Of a DNA stretch of 64,000 nucleotides, positions 46,170 to 53,668 are shown in pieces. A program made the position numbers and the translations under genes. Position 1 is the first letter of the stretch. Each line of letters starts with the position of its first letter. The notes beneath the pieces were generated by a model that was given only the letters and a program-made list of their open reading frames with translations, was not told the origin of the DNA and did not search any database. The stretch is from Flavobacterium sp. LC2016-12 (lineage in GTDB: Bacteria; Bacteroidota; Bacteroidia; Flavobacteriales; Flavobacteriaceae): the NCBI RefSeq assembly GCF_015351595.1, contig NZ_JADKPT010000003.1, positions 124,001 to 188,000 on the forward strand, written 5' to 3'.

Positions 46170-47459
46170 TTATGCTTTATTTGTTTTATGTCCATTAAAG
46201 GCGAACAATAGTATTACTGAAAAACAGATCAGCGGAACTATATAACCATTCTGAATACTTCCTGTAACATCTGAAATATATCCTAAAACCGGAGGTAATA
46301 AAGCTCCTCCAACTATTGACATTACGATCAATGAAGATCCTATTTTTGTATTATGTCCGAGTCCGTCAATTCCCATTGAAAAAATCGTAGGGAACATGAT
46401 GCTCATGAAAAATGCAATCGCTATTAAAGTATACACCACTAACATTCCCGTTCCGACTATCGCCACTACCGACAATAACATCGTGATAATCGAATAAATA
46501 ATCAATAATTTTCTTGGCTGAATATATTGCATGAAGAATGTTCCGGCGAAACGACCTAGCATAAATGCCAGACCATAAAAACCTAAATATTTGGCAGCTA
46601 TATCTTCATTTAAACCAGCCGAAGTGGTAGCCATTTTGATGAAAAAACTCCCCACACAAACCTGTGCTCCCACATAAAAGAACTGCGCTAAAATTCCCCA
46701 TCTTAATCGCATTGATTTTAAGGCTCCGGCAAAACTAGCTCCCTCAATTCCTTCTTTATCTTCGTCCTTTACATCGGGCATATTGGTAAAATAGAAAACT
46801 ACGGCTACTGATAAAATGATCAGTCCTAATATTAAATAAGGCATTTTTACACTTGCCGCTTCTTCTAAAATATGCGCGTGTAATGCAGCAGGCGACATGG
46901 CATCTAACTCAATCTTAGTTAAGTTTTTACCCGACAGAATCATTGGTCCAATATAAGCTGGTGCAATAAAAGCAGCCAATCCGTTGAACGATTGTGAAAA
47001 ATTCAATCTTTTAGTAGCGCTTTCAGATGGCCCTAAGATGGTTACATAAGGATTCGCTGCTGTTTCTAAAAACGTAAGTCCACAAGCGATAACAAACAAA
47101 GCCCCTAAGAAATAAATGTATTGCAGTGAATTAGCAGCTGGTACAAATAAAATAGAGCCAATACCAAACAGAACCAATCCGATCATGATACCCGATTTAT
47201 AACCGTATTTTCTCATGATATAACCTGCTGGCAAAGCCATAACAAAATAGGCTATAAAAACAGAAGAATCGATTAAAGAAGATTCTAAGTCTGTAAGATT
47301 AAATGCTTTTCTTAGATGCGGAATAAGTATCGGATCTAAGTTGTGTACAAATCCCCAGAAAAAGAACAAGCTGGTTACCAATATAAAAGGAAAAAGCCAT
47401 TTTTTATTCTCTTTAGAACTAACATCCTTTTCAATATCTACCTGAGTTATTAATGCCAT
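46170..47459 (-). CDS. fucP: MFS sugar:H+ symporter, FucP family
   Basis: About 429 aa from the ATG at 47459; an in-frame ATG at 47483 is an alternative. Twelve membrane helices. FucP signatures: FPFILVTSLFFFWGFVHNLDPILIPHL, where N and D line the sugar path in E. coli FucP, then LIDSSVFIAYFVMALPAGYIMRKYGYKSG and FLETAANPYVTILGP. It imports L-fucose or a similar sugar across the inner membrane. It is first in the operon with the dehydratase, SDR and hydrolase genes. The symbol rests on family likeness; glucose/galactose members (GluP) look alike. Confidence 0.85.
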   Translation of the reverse strand: MALITQVDIEKDVSSKENKKWLFPFILVTSLFFFWGFVHNLDPILIPHLRKAFNLTDLESSLIDSSVFIAYFVMALPAGYIMRKYGYKSGIMIGLVLFGIGSILFVPAANSLQYIYFLGALFVIACGLTFLETAANPYVTILGPSESATKRLNFSQSFNGLAAFIAPAYIGPMILSGKNLTKIELDAMSPAALHAHILEEAASVKMPYLILGLIILSVAVVFYFTNMPDVKDEDKEGIEGASFAGALKSMRLRWGILAQFFYVGAQVCVGSFFIKMATTSAGLNEDIAAKYLGFYGLAFMLGRFAGTFFMQYIQPRKLLIIYSIITMLLSVVAIVGTGMLVVYTLIAIAFFMSIMFPTIFSMGIDGLGHNTKIGSSLIVMSIVGGALLPPVLGYISDVTGSIQNGYIVPLICFSVILLFAFNGHKTNKA

Positions 47460-47583
47460 ATGTTTTTTATTAAATTTATACATTTTTAGAAATATAAAAA
47501 TATAATACCTGCAGTATAATTATTAATTCAATTTTACCCTTGTTTAATTAGGAATTACCTTTTTTTCTAAAAAGTGATTGCAT

Positions 47584-48489
47584 TTAAAAAGAATGAGGAA
47601 AATATTGATTTTTAACCGAACCGTCTTCAAACAAATCGATTATGGCATAACCGGGTGGCGTTTGCTTATAAAAACTCTTTCCGGCTGAATCTTTATCACC
47701 TGGCTCCCACCAAAAACCACTCAAAGCACCATTGCAGTAATAGTGAACATTATTGTAAACCGCTTCATCCAGTAAATGAATATGTCCGCTAATACAAGTG
47801 ATTTTTTTGTCTTTATGTTTATAGAAAAGATCGCTGATGTATATAGAATCGGTGTGGTTTCCTCCATCGACATGGGTGCATACGGCAAGAATAGGATAAT
47901 GACTCATACAAACAACCGGTGTCCCAACAGCAATAGCTTGCAAGTCTTTTTCTAACCATAAACGTTGTTTCTCGTCTAAAGAACCACCACCATTATTACT
48001 GTCCAATATTATAAAATGCCATCCTTTTTTATCAAAACTATAGTAACGATTTGGAATTCCAAGTTGCTTTACAACATGCTCTTTTCCGTACATTGAATCT
48101 TGTTTATCGGGAGCAGCCCACCACATATCATGATTTCCAAGACAGCTGTGCATTTCAAAATCACTAATTTCTTTAGTAGTTTCGCTCCAAACTTTCCATA
48201 ATTCGTTTACTCTCTCTCTTGTAATATTATCATAATCTGCAGCATAGATAGAATCTCCTCCATTCAGAAAAAAATCGACTTTGTGTTTCTTGATTTCCTC
48301 TAAACATTGTTTAAATCGCTCCGGTGCATTTTCTTCTGGTCGGATATGCACATCAGTAATATGTGCAATACGCAGCACTCTTTTCGATTTAGGATTTTTC
48401 TCAGCAGCCGAAAGTATGGATGCCGAACCACTCAATGCAACTGTCCCTGCTGTTAAACCAATATATTTTAATAATTCTCTTCTTTTCAT
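47584..48489 (-). CDS. Calcineurin-like metallophosphoesterase with Tat-type leader
   Basis: 301 aa. The N-terminus MKRRELLKYIGLTAGTVALS is a twin-arginine-type signal, so it is probably exported folded with metals. All five metallophosphoesterase blocks are present: HITDVHI, NGGDSIY, LGNHDMWW, CMSHYP and SGHIHL. It could dephosphorylate a phospho-sugar or other phosphoester in the periplasm. It is placed between the fucose-type genes and the GH92/GH3 genes; phosphorylated glycans are one possible target (inference). Confidence 0.88.
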   Translation of the reverse strand: MKRRELLKYIGLTAGTVALSGSASILSAAEKNPKSKRVLRIAHITDVHIRPEENAPERFKQCLEEIKKHKVDFFLNGGDSIYAADYDNITRERVNELWKVWSETTKEISDFEMHSCLGNHDMWWAAPDKQDSMYGKEHVVKQLGIPNRYYSFDKKGWHFIILDSNNGGGSLDEKQRLWLEKDLQAIAVGTPVVCMSHYPILAVCTHVDGGNHTDSIYISDLFYKHKDKKITCISGHIHLLDEAVYNNVHYYCNGALSGFWWEPGDKDSAGKSFYKQTPPGYAIIDLFEDGSVKNQYFPHSF

Positions 48490-48811
48490 TTTCTATCTGA
48501 TAATTAATTCAAGTTACTGTTTTACAAAATTGTTTGCCTGAAAATTTGAATTACTCTATAAGTATAGTCCCTATGGGACAAATAATCTGCTTCTAACTGT
48601 TTGTTACCAATATTTAATCTCTACGAGATATAATCCTTTAGGATTTAAATATTGGTAACAAAAAGAGAACCGCCGGATAAAAATATCCCGTAGGGATTAT
48701 ACCTAATCTTTTTTTGAGTTTGCAGATTCCTGAATTATTAAACTAGCAACTTGAATTAATTAAGCAATTATTTTTTTACTACTTAAAATGAGTAGTGTTC
48801 AATAGAAAGAT
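48490..48811. other. Gap between GH92 and phosphoesterase genes
   Basis: 322 bp without coding frames. Its middle is filled by the REP-like nested palindromes listed at 48567-48696. The rest is AT-rich. Confidence 0.6.
48567..48696. repeat. REP-like nested palindrome element
   Basis: An 18-bp perfect inverted repeat TTTGTTACCAATATTTAA (48600-48617) and its complement (48645-48662) encloses two small hairpins (TCTCTACGAGAT, ATCCTTTAGGAT). It is flanked by GTCCCTATGGGAC (48567-48579) and a second CCC-GTA-GGG hairpin (about 48685-48696). No gene lies inside. Confidence 0.75.
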
Positions 48812-51070
48812 TTATTCGGCAGAATAAGGTCTGTCTTTAACTGCAACACCCCAGGTTTTAGAAGGCTTTTCACCCATAGTAAAAATCAATTCTCCTCCCT
48901 TCATGATGTCCGAATGAAGCAGATAACTTTTTGTATATGCTTTTCCGTTCAGGGTTGCTTTTTGAATGTAGATGTTTTTTGGACTGTTGTTTAAAGCTTT
49001 TATCGTAAAACTTTTTCCATCAGATAAATTCAATACCGACTCATCCATGCTTGGACTGCCGATAACATAAATCCCATTGAAAGGATTAACAGAATACATT
49101 CCCAAAGTACTCCAAACATACCAGGCCGACATTTGGCCGACATCTTCGTTTCCGCACAATCCGTCTGGTTTATCGCTGTATAAATTATCAACGATATAGC
49201 GTACTTTCTCCGCTGTTTTCCAAGGTTGTCCTACGAAATTATAGAGATAGGTAATATGATGACTTGGCTCGTTTCCGTGTGCATATTGCCCAATCAAACC
49301 CGTAATATCGCTTGACGCTTCAGCACCCATATCTCCTTTCACCACAAACAAATTATCCAGTTTTTTTGCAAAAGGCTTTTCTCCTCCTAACATTGCGATC
49401 AGTCCTTCAACATCATGAGGTACTAACCAGGTATATTGCCACGCATTTCCCTCAGCAAAATCATCTTTCATGTGTGCCGATTTAAACGGATCAAAAGGTG
49501 TTCTCCATTGCGTATCGCTTACTTTACCACGCACAAAAGTGGTCGAAGCATCATAATATTTTTTATAGGCTTTTGAGCGGTTATAGAAATAATTGTAATC
49601 TTCGGTTTTACCCATTTTTTTAGCCATCATGGCAATTGCTCCGTCAGAGATAGCATATTCCATTCCGATAGCTACTGATTCTCTCAAACTATCTGCCGGA
49701 ATATAACCAATTTTTTTCACGAAGTTCAATCCGCGATCATCCTGCATAGCGGTTGCTTTTATCGCTTCAAAAGCTAACTCTGCGTTAATACCTTTTATAC
49801 CTTTTAAATAAGCGTCAACCACAATCTGAATGGCACTGTTTCCCGGCATACAATAGGTTTCATTCCCCATCAAATGCCAAACCGGAAGATGGCCTGTTTC
49901 CTGATAAATTGCCAACATTGAATTGATTATATCCGAAACTTTTTCCGTCTGTGTTAAAGTAAACAAAGGGTTTGCTCCTCTGTATGTATCCCACAAAGAA
50001 AAAGTCGTCAAATTTGTAAATCCTGCAGCCTTATGAACCTGTTTGTCTGAGCCGTAATAATCGCCGTTACTGTCATTGTAAGTAGACGGGGCAATCATCG
50101 TGTGATATAAAGCGGTGTAGAATGTTTTCAATTTGGCTTCATCATTCGATTTTACCGAAATTTTATTCAACTCTTTGTTCCATTTTTCATCAGCCTGAGC
50201 TGCTGTTTTTTCAAAGTCCCAACCTGAAATTTCTTTTTTAATGTTCATTAAAGCATTCTCAGTACTCACTGCCGAGATTACAACTTTAATTTTAATTACT
50301 TCATCTTTTGAAGTTGAAAATTGAAGTACGGCTTTGGCACTGTCACCCAAAACCACTTTGTTTATCATCTCTTTTGTACTGTTGTACAACTGAATTTTTT
50401 TTGCCGGTTTTGACAAAATTGCTGCGAAATAAATGCGTTGGTCATTTGCCCAGCCTTTTGAGAAACGATAGCCTTCAATCAAAGTATCATTTTTTACATG
50501 GATGTACGTATCAACCGCTTTATCCCAGCCAATTCCTTCGACTAAATCTAAAATGATATGCGATTTATCTGAAGCCGGAAAAGTATATTTTTGAAAACCC
50601 ACTCTTTCAGAAGCCGTCATTTCAGCTTTGATTCCATTTTTCTTCAAAATAACCGAATAATAACCTGGTTTAGCCACTTCATCTTTATGATCAAAACCGG
50701 AGATATAGCCATTTTCCATGTCTTTAGCAGTCCCTTTCTTAAGGTTGATTTTACCAACTGCAGGCATAAAAAGAAAATCACCAAGATCACCAATTCCCGT
50801 TCCGCTTAAATGCGTGTGCGAAAATCCGATAATCGTTGGATCAGAATAATGGTACCCCGAACACCAATCCCAACCTTGTGAAATATTAACCGGCCCCAAC
50901 TGAACCGCCCCAAAAGGCACATTCGCCCCCATAAAAACATGTCCGTGAAATCCCGTTCCAATAAAAGGATCTACATATTGCGTCAAATTTTGCTTAGAAA
51001 CCTGACTGTGCAATTGCAGCGTACAAACCCCTAAAATTGCAAAAAATGCTGATTTAAATTTTCTTTTCAT
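48812..51070 (-). CDS. GH92 exo-alpha-mannosidase
   Basis: 752 aa with a signal peptide (about 1-22). The N-terminal beta-sandwich starts YVDPFIGTGFHGHVFMGANVPFG; the (alpha/alpha)6 barrel carries the family motifs SLWDTYRGANPLF (358-370), AEGNAWQYTW with E540, HGNEPSHH with E601, and CGNEDVGQMSAWYVWS (639-654). GH92 enzymes are calcium-dependent and invert, trimming alpha-mannose from high-mannose N-glycans or fungal mannan. All motifs agree with an active enzyme. It is separated by 108 bp from the GH3 gene upstream and is probably co-transcribed with it. Confidence 0.94.
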   Translation of the reverse strand: MKRKFKSAFFAILGVCTLQLHSQVSKQNLTQYVDPFIGTGFHGHVFMGANVPFGAVQLGPVNISQGWDWCSGYHYSDPTIIGFSHTHLSGTGIGDLGDFLFMPAVGKINLKKGTAKDMENGYISGFDHKDEVAKPGYYSVILKKNGIKAEMTASERVGFQKYTFPASDKSHIILDLVEGIGWDKAVDTYIHVKNDTLIEGYRFSKGWANDQRIYFAAILSKPAKKIQLYNSTKEMINKVVLGDSAKAVLQFSTSKDEVIKIKVVISAVSTENALMNIKKEISGWDFEKTAAQADEKWNKELNKISVKSNDEAKLKTFYTALYHTMIAPSTYNDSNGDYYGSDKQVHKAAGFTNLTTFSLWDTYRGANPLFTLTQTEKVSDIINSMLAIYQETGHLPVWHLMGNETYCMPGNSAIQIVVDAYLKGIKGINAELAFEAIKATAMQDDRGLNFVKKIGYIPADSLRESVAIGMEYAISDGAIAMMAKKMGKTEDYNYFYNRSKAYKKYYDASTTFVRGKVSDTQWRTPFDPFKSAHMKDDFAEGNAWQYTWLVPHDVEGLIAMLGGEKPFAKKLDNLFVVKGDMGAEASSDITGLIGQYAHGNEPSHHITYLYNFVGQPWKTAEKVRYIVDNLYSDKPDGLCGNEDVGQMSAWYVWSTLGMYSVNPFNGIYVIGSPSMDESVLNLSDGKSFTIKALNNSPKNIYIQKATLNGKAYTKSYLLHSDIMKGGELIFTMGEKPSKTWGVAVKDRPYSAE

Positions 51071-51110
51071 TTTTCTTCTGTTATTATATAAAGAGCAAAG
51101 CGATAAAAAT

Positions 51111-51180
51111 CTTGCCTCTTGCCTCTTTCTTCTTTCTTCTATTCTCTATTTTCTATTCTCTATTCTCTATTCTCTATTTC
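51111..51180. repeat. Ten pyrimidine heptads after the GH3 gene
   Basis: Ten consecutive 7-mers can be read in one register: CTTGCCT twice, CTTTCTT twice, CTATTCT four times with one CTATTTT between them, and CTATTTC at the end. On the minus strand this is a purine-rich run starting right at the GH3 stop codon (51179-51181). Confidence 0.88.
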
Positions 51181-53371
51181 AAAATTTCAAAATTTCAAAA
51201 CCCGTTTTCAACATCATATCTCTCGAATTCGAACCGATTTTCACTTTATATTGTCCTTCGTAAATTTTAAACTGTTTTTTAGTATCATCCCACTTTTGAA
51301 GTTCTGACAATGGAATTTCCAACGTAATTGTTTTAGAATTTCCTTTAGCAATAGATACTCTTTTAAAAGCCTTTAATTCTTTTAATGGCATTCTGTCTAT
51401 ATTTGGATATTCAATATAAACCTGAGCTACTTCATCAGCATCATAATCTCCAGTATTTTCAATTTTTATTTGCATTGAAATTTTATCAGAAGACGTTTTG
51501 GTGTTTTCCGGTTTCTGAACCCAATTGTACCCAAAAGTGGTGTAGCTTAATCCAAAACCAAAAGGATATTGTACTTCTTTATCGAAATAACGATAAGTTC
51601 TGCCGGCCATCGCATAGCTGTTATAATCAGGTAAATCGCTAAAAGATTTATAAAAACTAATTGGTAAATGTCCTGATGGAGATACTTTTCCGAAAAGAAG
51701 ATTTGCCAAAGCTGTTCCACCCTGTTCTCCCGGATACCAGGCAAAAACAATCGCATCAACATAAGGTTCAATTGCTGAAATATCAACAGCACTTCCTCCG
51801 GTGATTACCGCTATAAGAGGAGTTTTAGTTCCTTTTCGCAGTGCTTTAATATAGGCAATATGCGAAGCTGGCAAATCCATATTTTTTCTATCCCCTTTTC
51901 CGTCAGCCAAAAAAGCATCCCCTTCTTCGCCTTCATAAACCGGTGTAAAACCAATTACGGCAATCGTTGCATCAGCCATAGAAGCTGCCCAAACTCCACC
52001 AAAATTGGTTGTATCCGTAAAATCACAACCCATATCGTACTCTATACGAGTGTCAGGATCAACTGCGCCGGCAATTCCTTCAACAAAATTTACAGCTTTA
52101 TCTGTAATTCCGTGATAATTCCCTAACAAAGCATCCAAAGAACCTGCATTTGGCCCTACTACCATCAGCGATTTGTAATTCTCTTTTTTCAGAGGCAGTA
52201 ACTTTGTTTTCTTCTCACCTACTTCTCCATTTTTCAACAAAACCATACTTTGCTCGGCCATTTTTCGGCTAAGATTTCTGTGGTAAGAATTTGCTATACT
52301 GTCAATACCATATTTTCGATACCGATTATCTTCCGGTTTGTCATAAAACCCAAGTTTGAACTGGGTGCGTAAAGTTGGAGCCAACGCATTATCAATATCT
52401 TTAGTGGTAATTAATTTTTGGTTTAAGGCATTGATAGCATCTTTTTGCAACAACCCGCTGCAATCCATATTTACGCCTCTTTTTATGGCTTCAGCAGCAA
52501 CAACTACACTGTTTGGTAATGTTTTGTGTCCTTCGTAAATATCCTGTAATGCCCAACAATCGGTTACTACATGTCCGCCGAATTTCCATTCTTTTCTTAG
52601 AATATCCTGAAGTAATGTTTTTCCGGTGCAGCAAGGTTCAGAATTCACTCTATTGTACGCACACATTACGGTTTCAACCTTTGCATCAACCAATTTTTTG
52701 AAAGCGTACAAATACGTTTCTCTTAAATCTTTTTCATCTACAATTACATCAATAGAATGTCTGGTTTTCTCAGGCCCGCTATGTACGGCAAAATGTTTAG
52801 CACAAGCCGCTGTTTTCATGTATTTTGGATCTGTTCCCTGCAAACCTTTGATGTAAGCTGTTCCCATTTTTCCGGTAAGAAAAGGATCTTCACCATAGGT
52901 TTCCTGTCCTCTTCCCCAACGTGGATCCCTGAAAATATTTATGTTTGGTGACCAAAAATTCAGTCCCATATATTGCAAACGACGGTCTTTGGCTACAGCC
53001 ATATTATTCTTCGCTCTTGCTTCGGTTGAAATTGCGTTTGCCACTTCATTCAACAACTCATCATTAAAAGAAGCCGCCATTCCAATAGCTTGCGGAAAAA
53101 CAGTCGCTTTTCCTGCTCTCGCTACGCCGTGTAAAGATTCGTTCCACCAATTGTATTGTGGAATATCTAATCTTTTTATCGCTTTGCTTTCAAATCCCAA
53201 CAAAGAAATTTTCTCCTCCGTAGTCAATTGTTTCAGTAAATCTTCAACTCTTTTGTCGACGGGTAAATTCTGATTTTTATAAGCAACCGTTTTTTGCTGG
53301 CCCTGCATTATTCCAGCAGAAAAACAAAAAATCATTATAAACTTGTAGCTTCTTAAACAATTCATTTTCAT
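51179..53371 (-). CDS. GH3 beta-glycosidase
   Basis: 730 aa with a signal peptide (about 1-24). The GH3 N-terminal barrel (about 35-330) has KHFAVHSGPEKTRH and the nucleophile D271 in GGHVVTDCWALQDI. The C-terminal alpha/beta domain (about 375-600) carries the variable acid/base loop, and the fibronectin-III-like end is at about 630-725 (DADEVAQVYIEYP). The VTDCWALQDI form is close to beta-xylosidase/beta-glucosidase members; beta-glucosidase, xylosidase or N-acetylglucosaminidase activity cannot be separated by eye. The last codons (FEILKF) are built from a short near-repeat adjoining the heptad array. Confidence 0.92.
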   Translation of the reverse strand: MKMNCLRSYKFIMIFCFSAGIMQGQQKTVAYKNQNLPVDKRVEDLLKQLTTEEKISLLGFESKAIKRLDIPQYNWWNESLHGVARAGKATVFPQAIGMAASFNDELLNEVANAISTEARAKNNMAVAKDRRLQYMGLNFWSPNINIFRDPRWGRGQETYGEDPFLTGKMGTAYIKGLQGTDPKYMKTAACAKHFAVHSGPEKTRHSIDVIVDEKDLRETYLYAFKKLVDAKVETVMCAYNRVNSEPCCTGKTLLQDILRKEWKFGGHVVTDCWALQDIYEGHKTLPNSVVVAAEAIKRGVNMDCSGLLQKDAINALNQKLITTKDIDNALAPTLRTQFKLGFYDKPEDNRYRKYGIDSIANSYHRNLSRKMAEQSMVLLKNGEVGEKKTKLLPLKKENYKSLMVVGPNAGSLDALLGNYHGITDKAVNFVEGIAGAVDPDTRIEYDMGCDFTDTTNFGGVWAASMADATIAVIGFTPVYEGEEGDAFLADGKGDRKNMDLPASHIAYIKALRKGTKTPLIAVITGGSAVDISAIEPYVDAIVFAWYPGEQGGTALANLLFGKVSPSGHLPISFYKSFSDLPDYNSYAMAGRTYRYFDKEVQYPFGFGLSYTTFGYNWVQKPENTKTSSDKISMQIKIENTGDYDADEVAQVYIEYPNIDRMPLKELKAFKRVSIAKGNSKTITLEIPLSELQKWDDTKKQFKIYEGQYKVKIGSNSRDMMLKTGFEILKF

Positions 53372-53560
53372 ATATAATTATATTAAAACTAAAAAATAGG
53401 ATGCTTTAAAAACAAATTTTTTCCTGACAAGCCAAAAATCATTCTTGCCTATTTGCTGCCAAATTTGTATTATTTTTAGAAATTTAAAGATATAATTACT
53501 TCTGTTTATATAATAGGTCGATATTATCTTTATTTAATTATTATTTGCCCTTCTACTAAA

Positions 53561-53600
53561 GAAAAAAAAGAGATACTTCATAAGAAATATCCCTTTTTTA
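53561..53600 (-). terminator. Terminator of the second GH2 gene
   Basis: On the minus strand AAAAAAGGGATATTTC / GAAGTATCTCTTTTTTTT, a stem of about 10 bp with G:U pairs and a 4-nt loop, then a T run. It starts about 70 bp after the stop at 53669. Confidence 0.65.
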
Positions 53601-53668
53601 GCATTAACCAATCCACTTTATTACAATTTTTTATTCAGATATTCTCCTAAATGAGATATTCAAACTGC

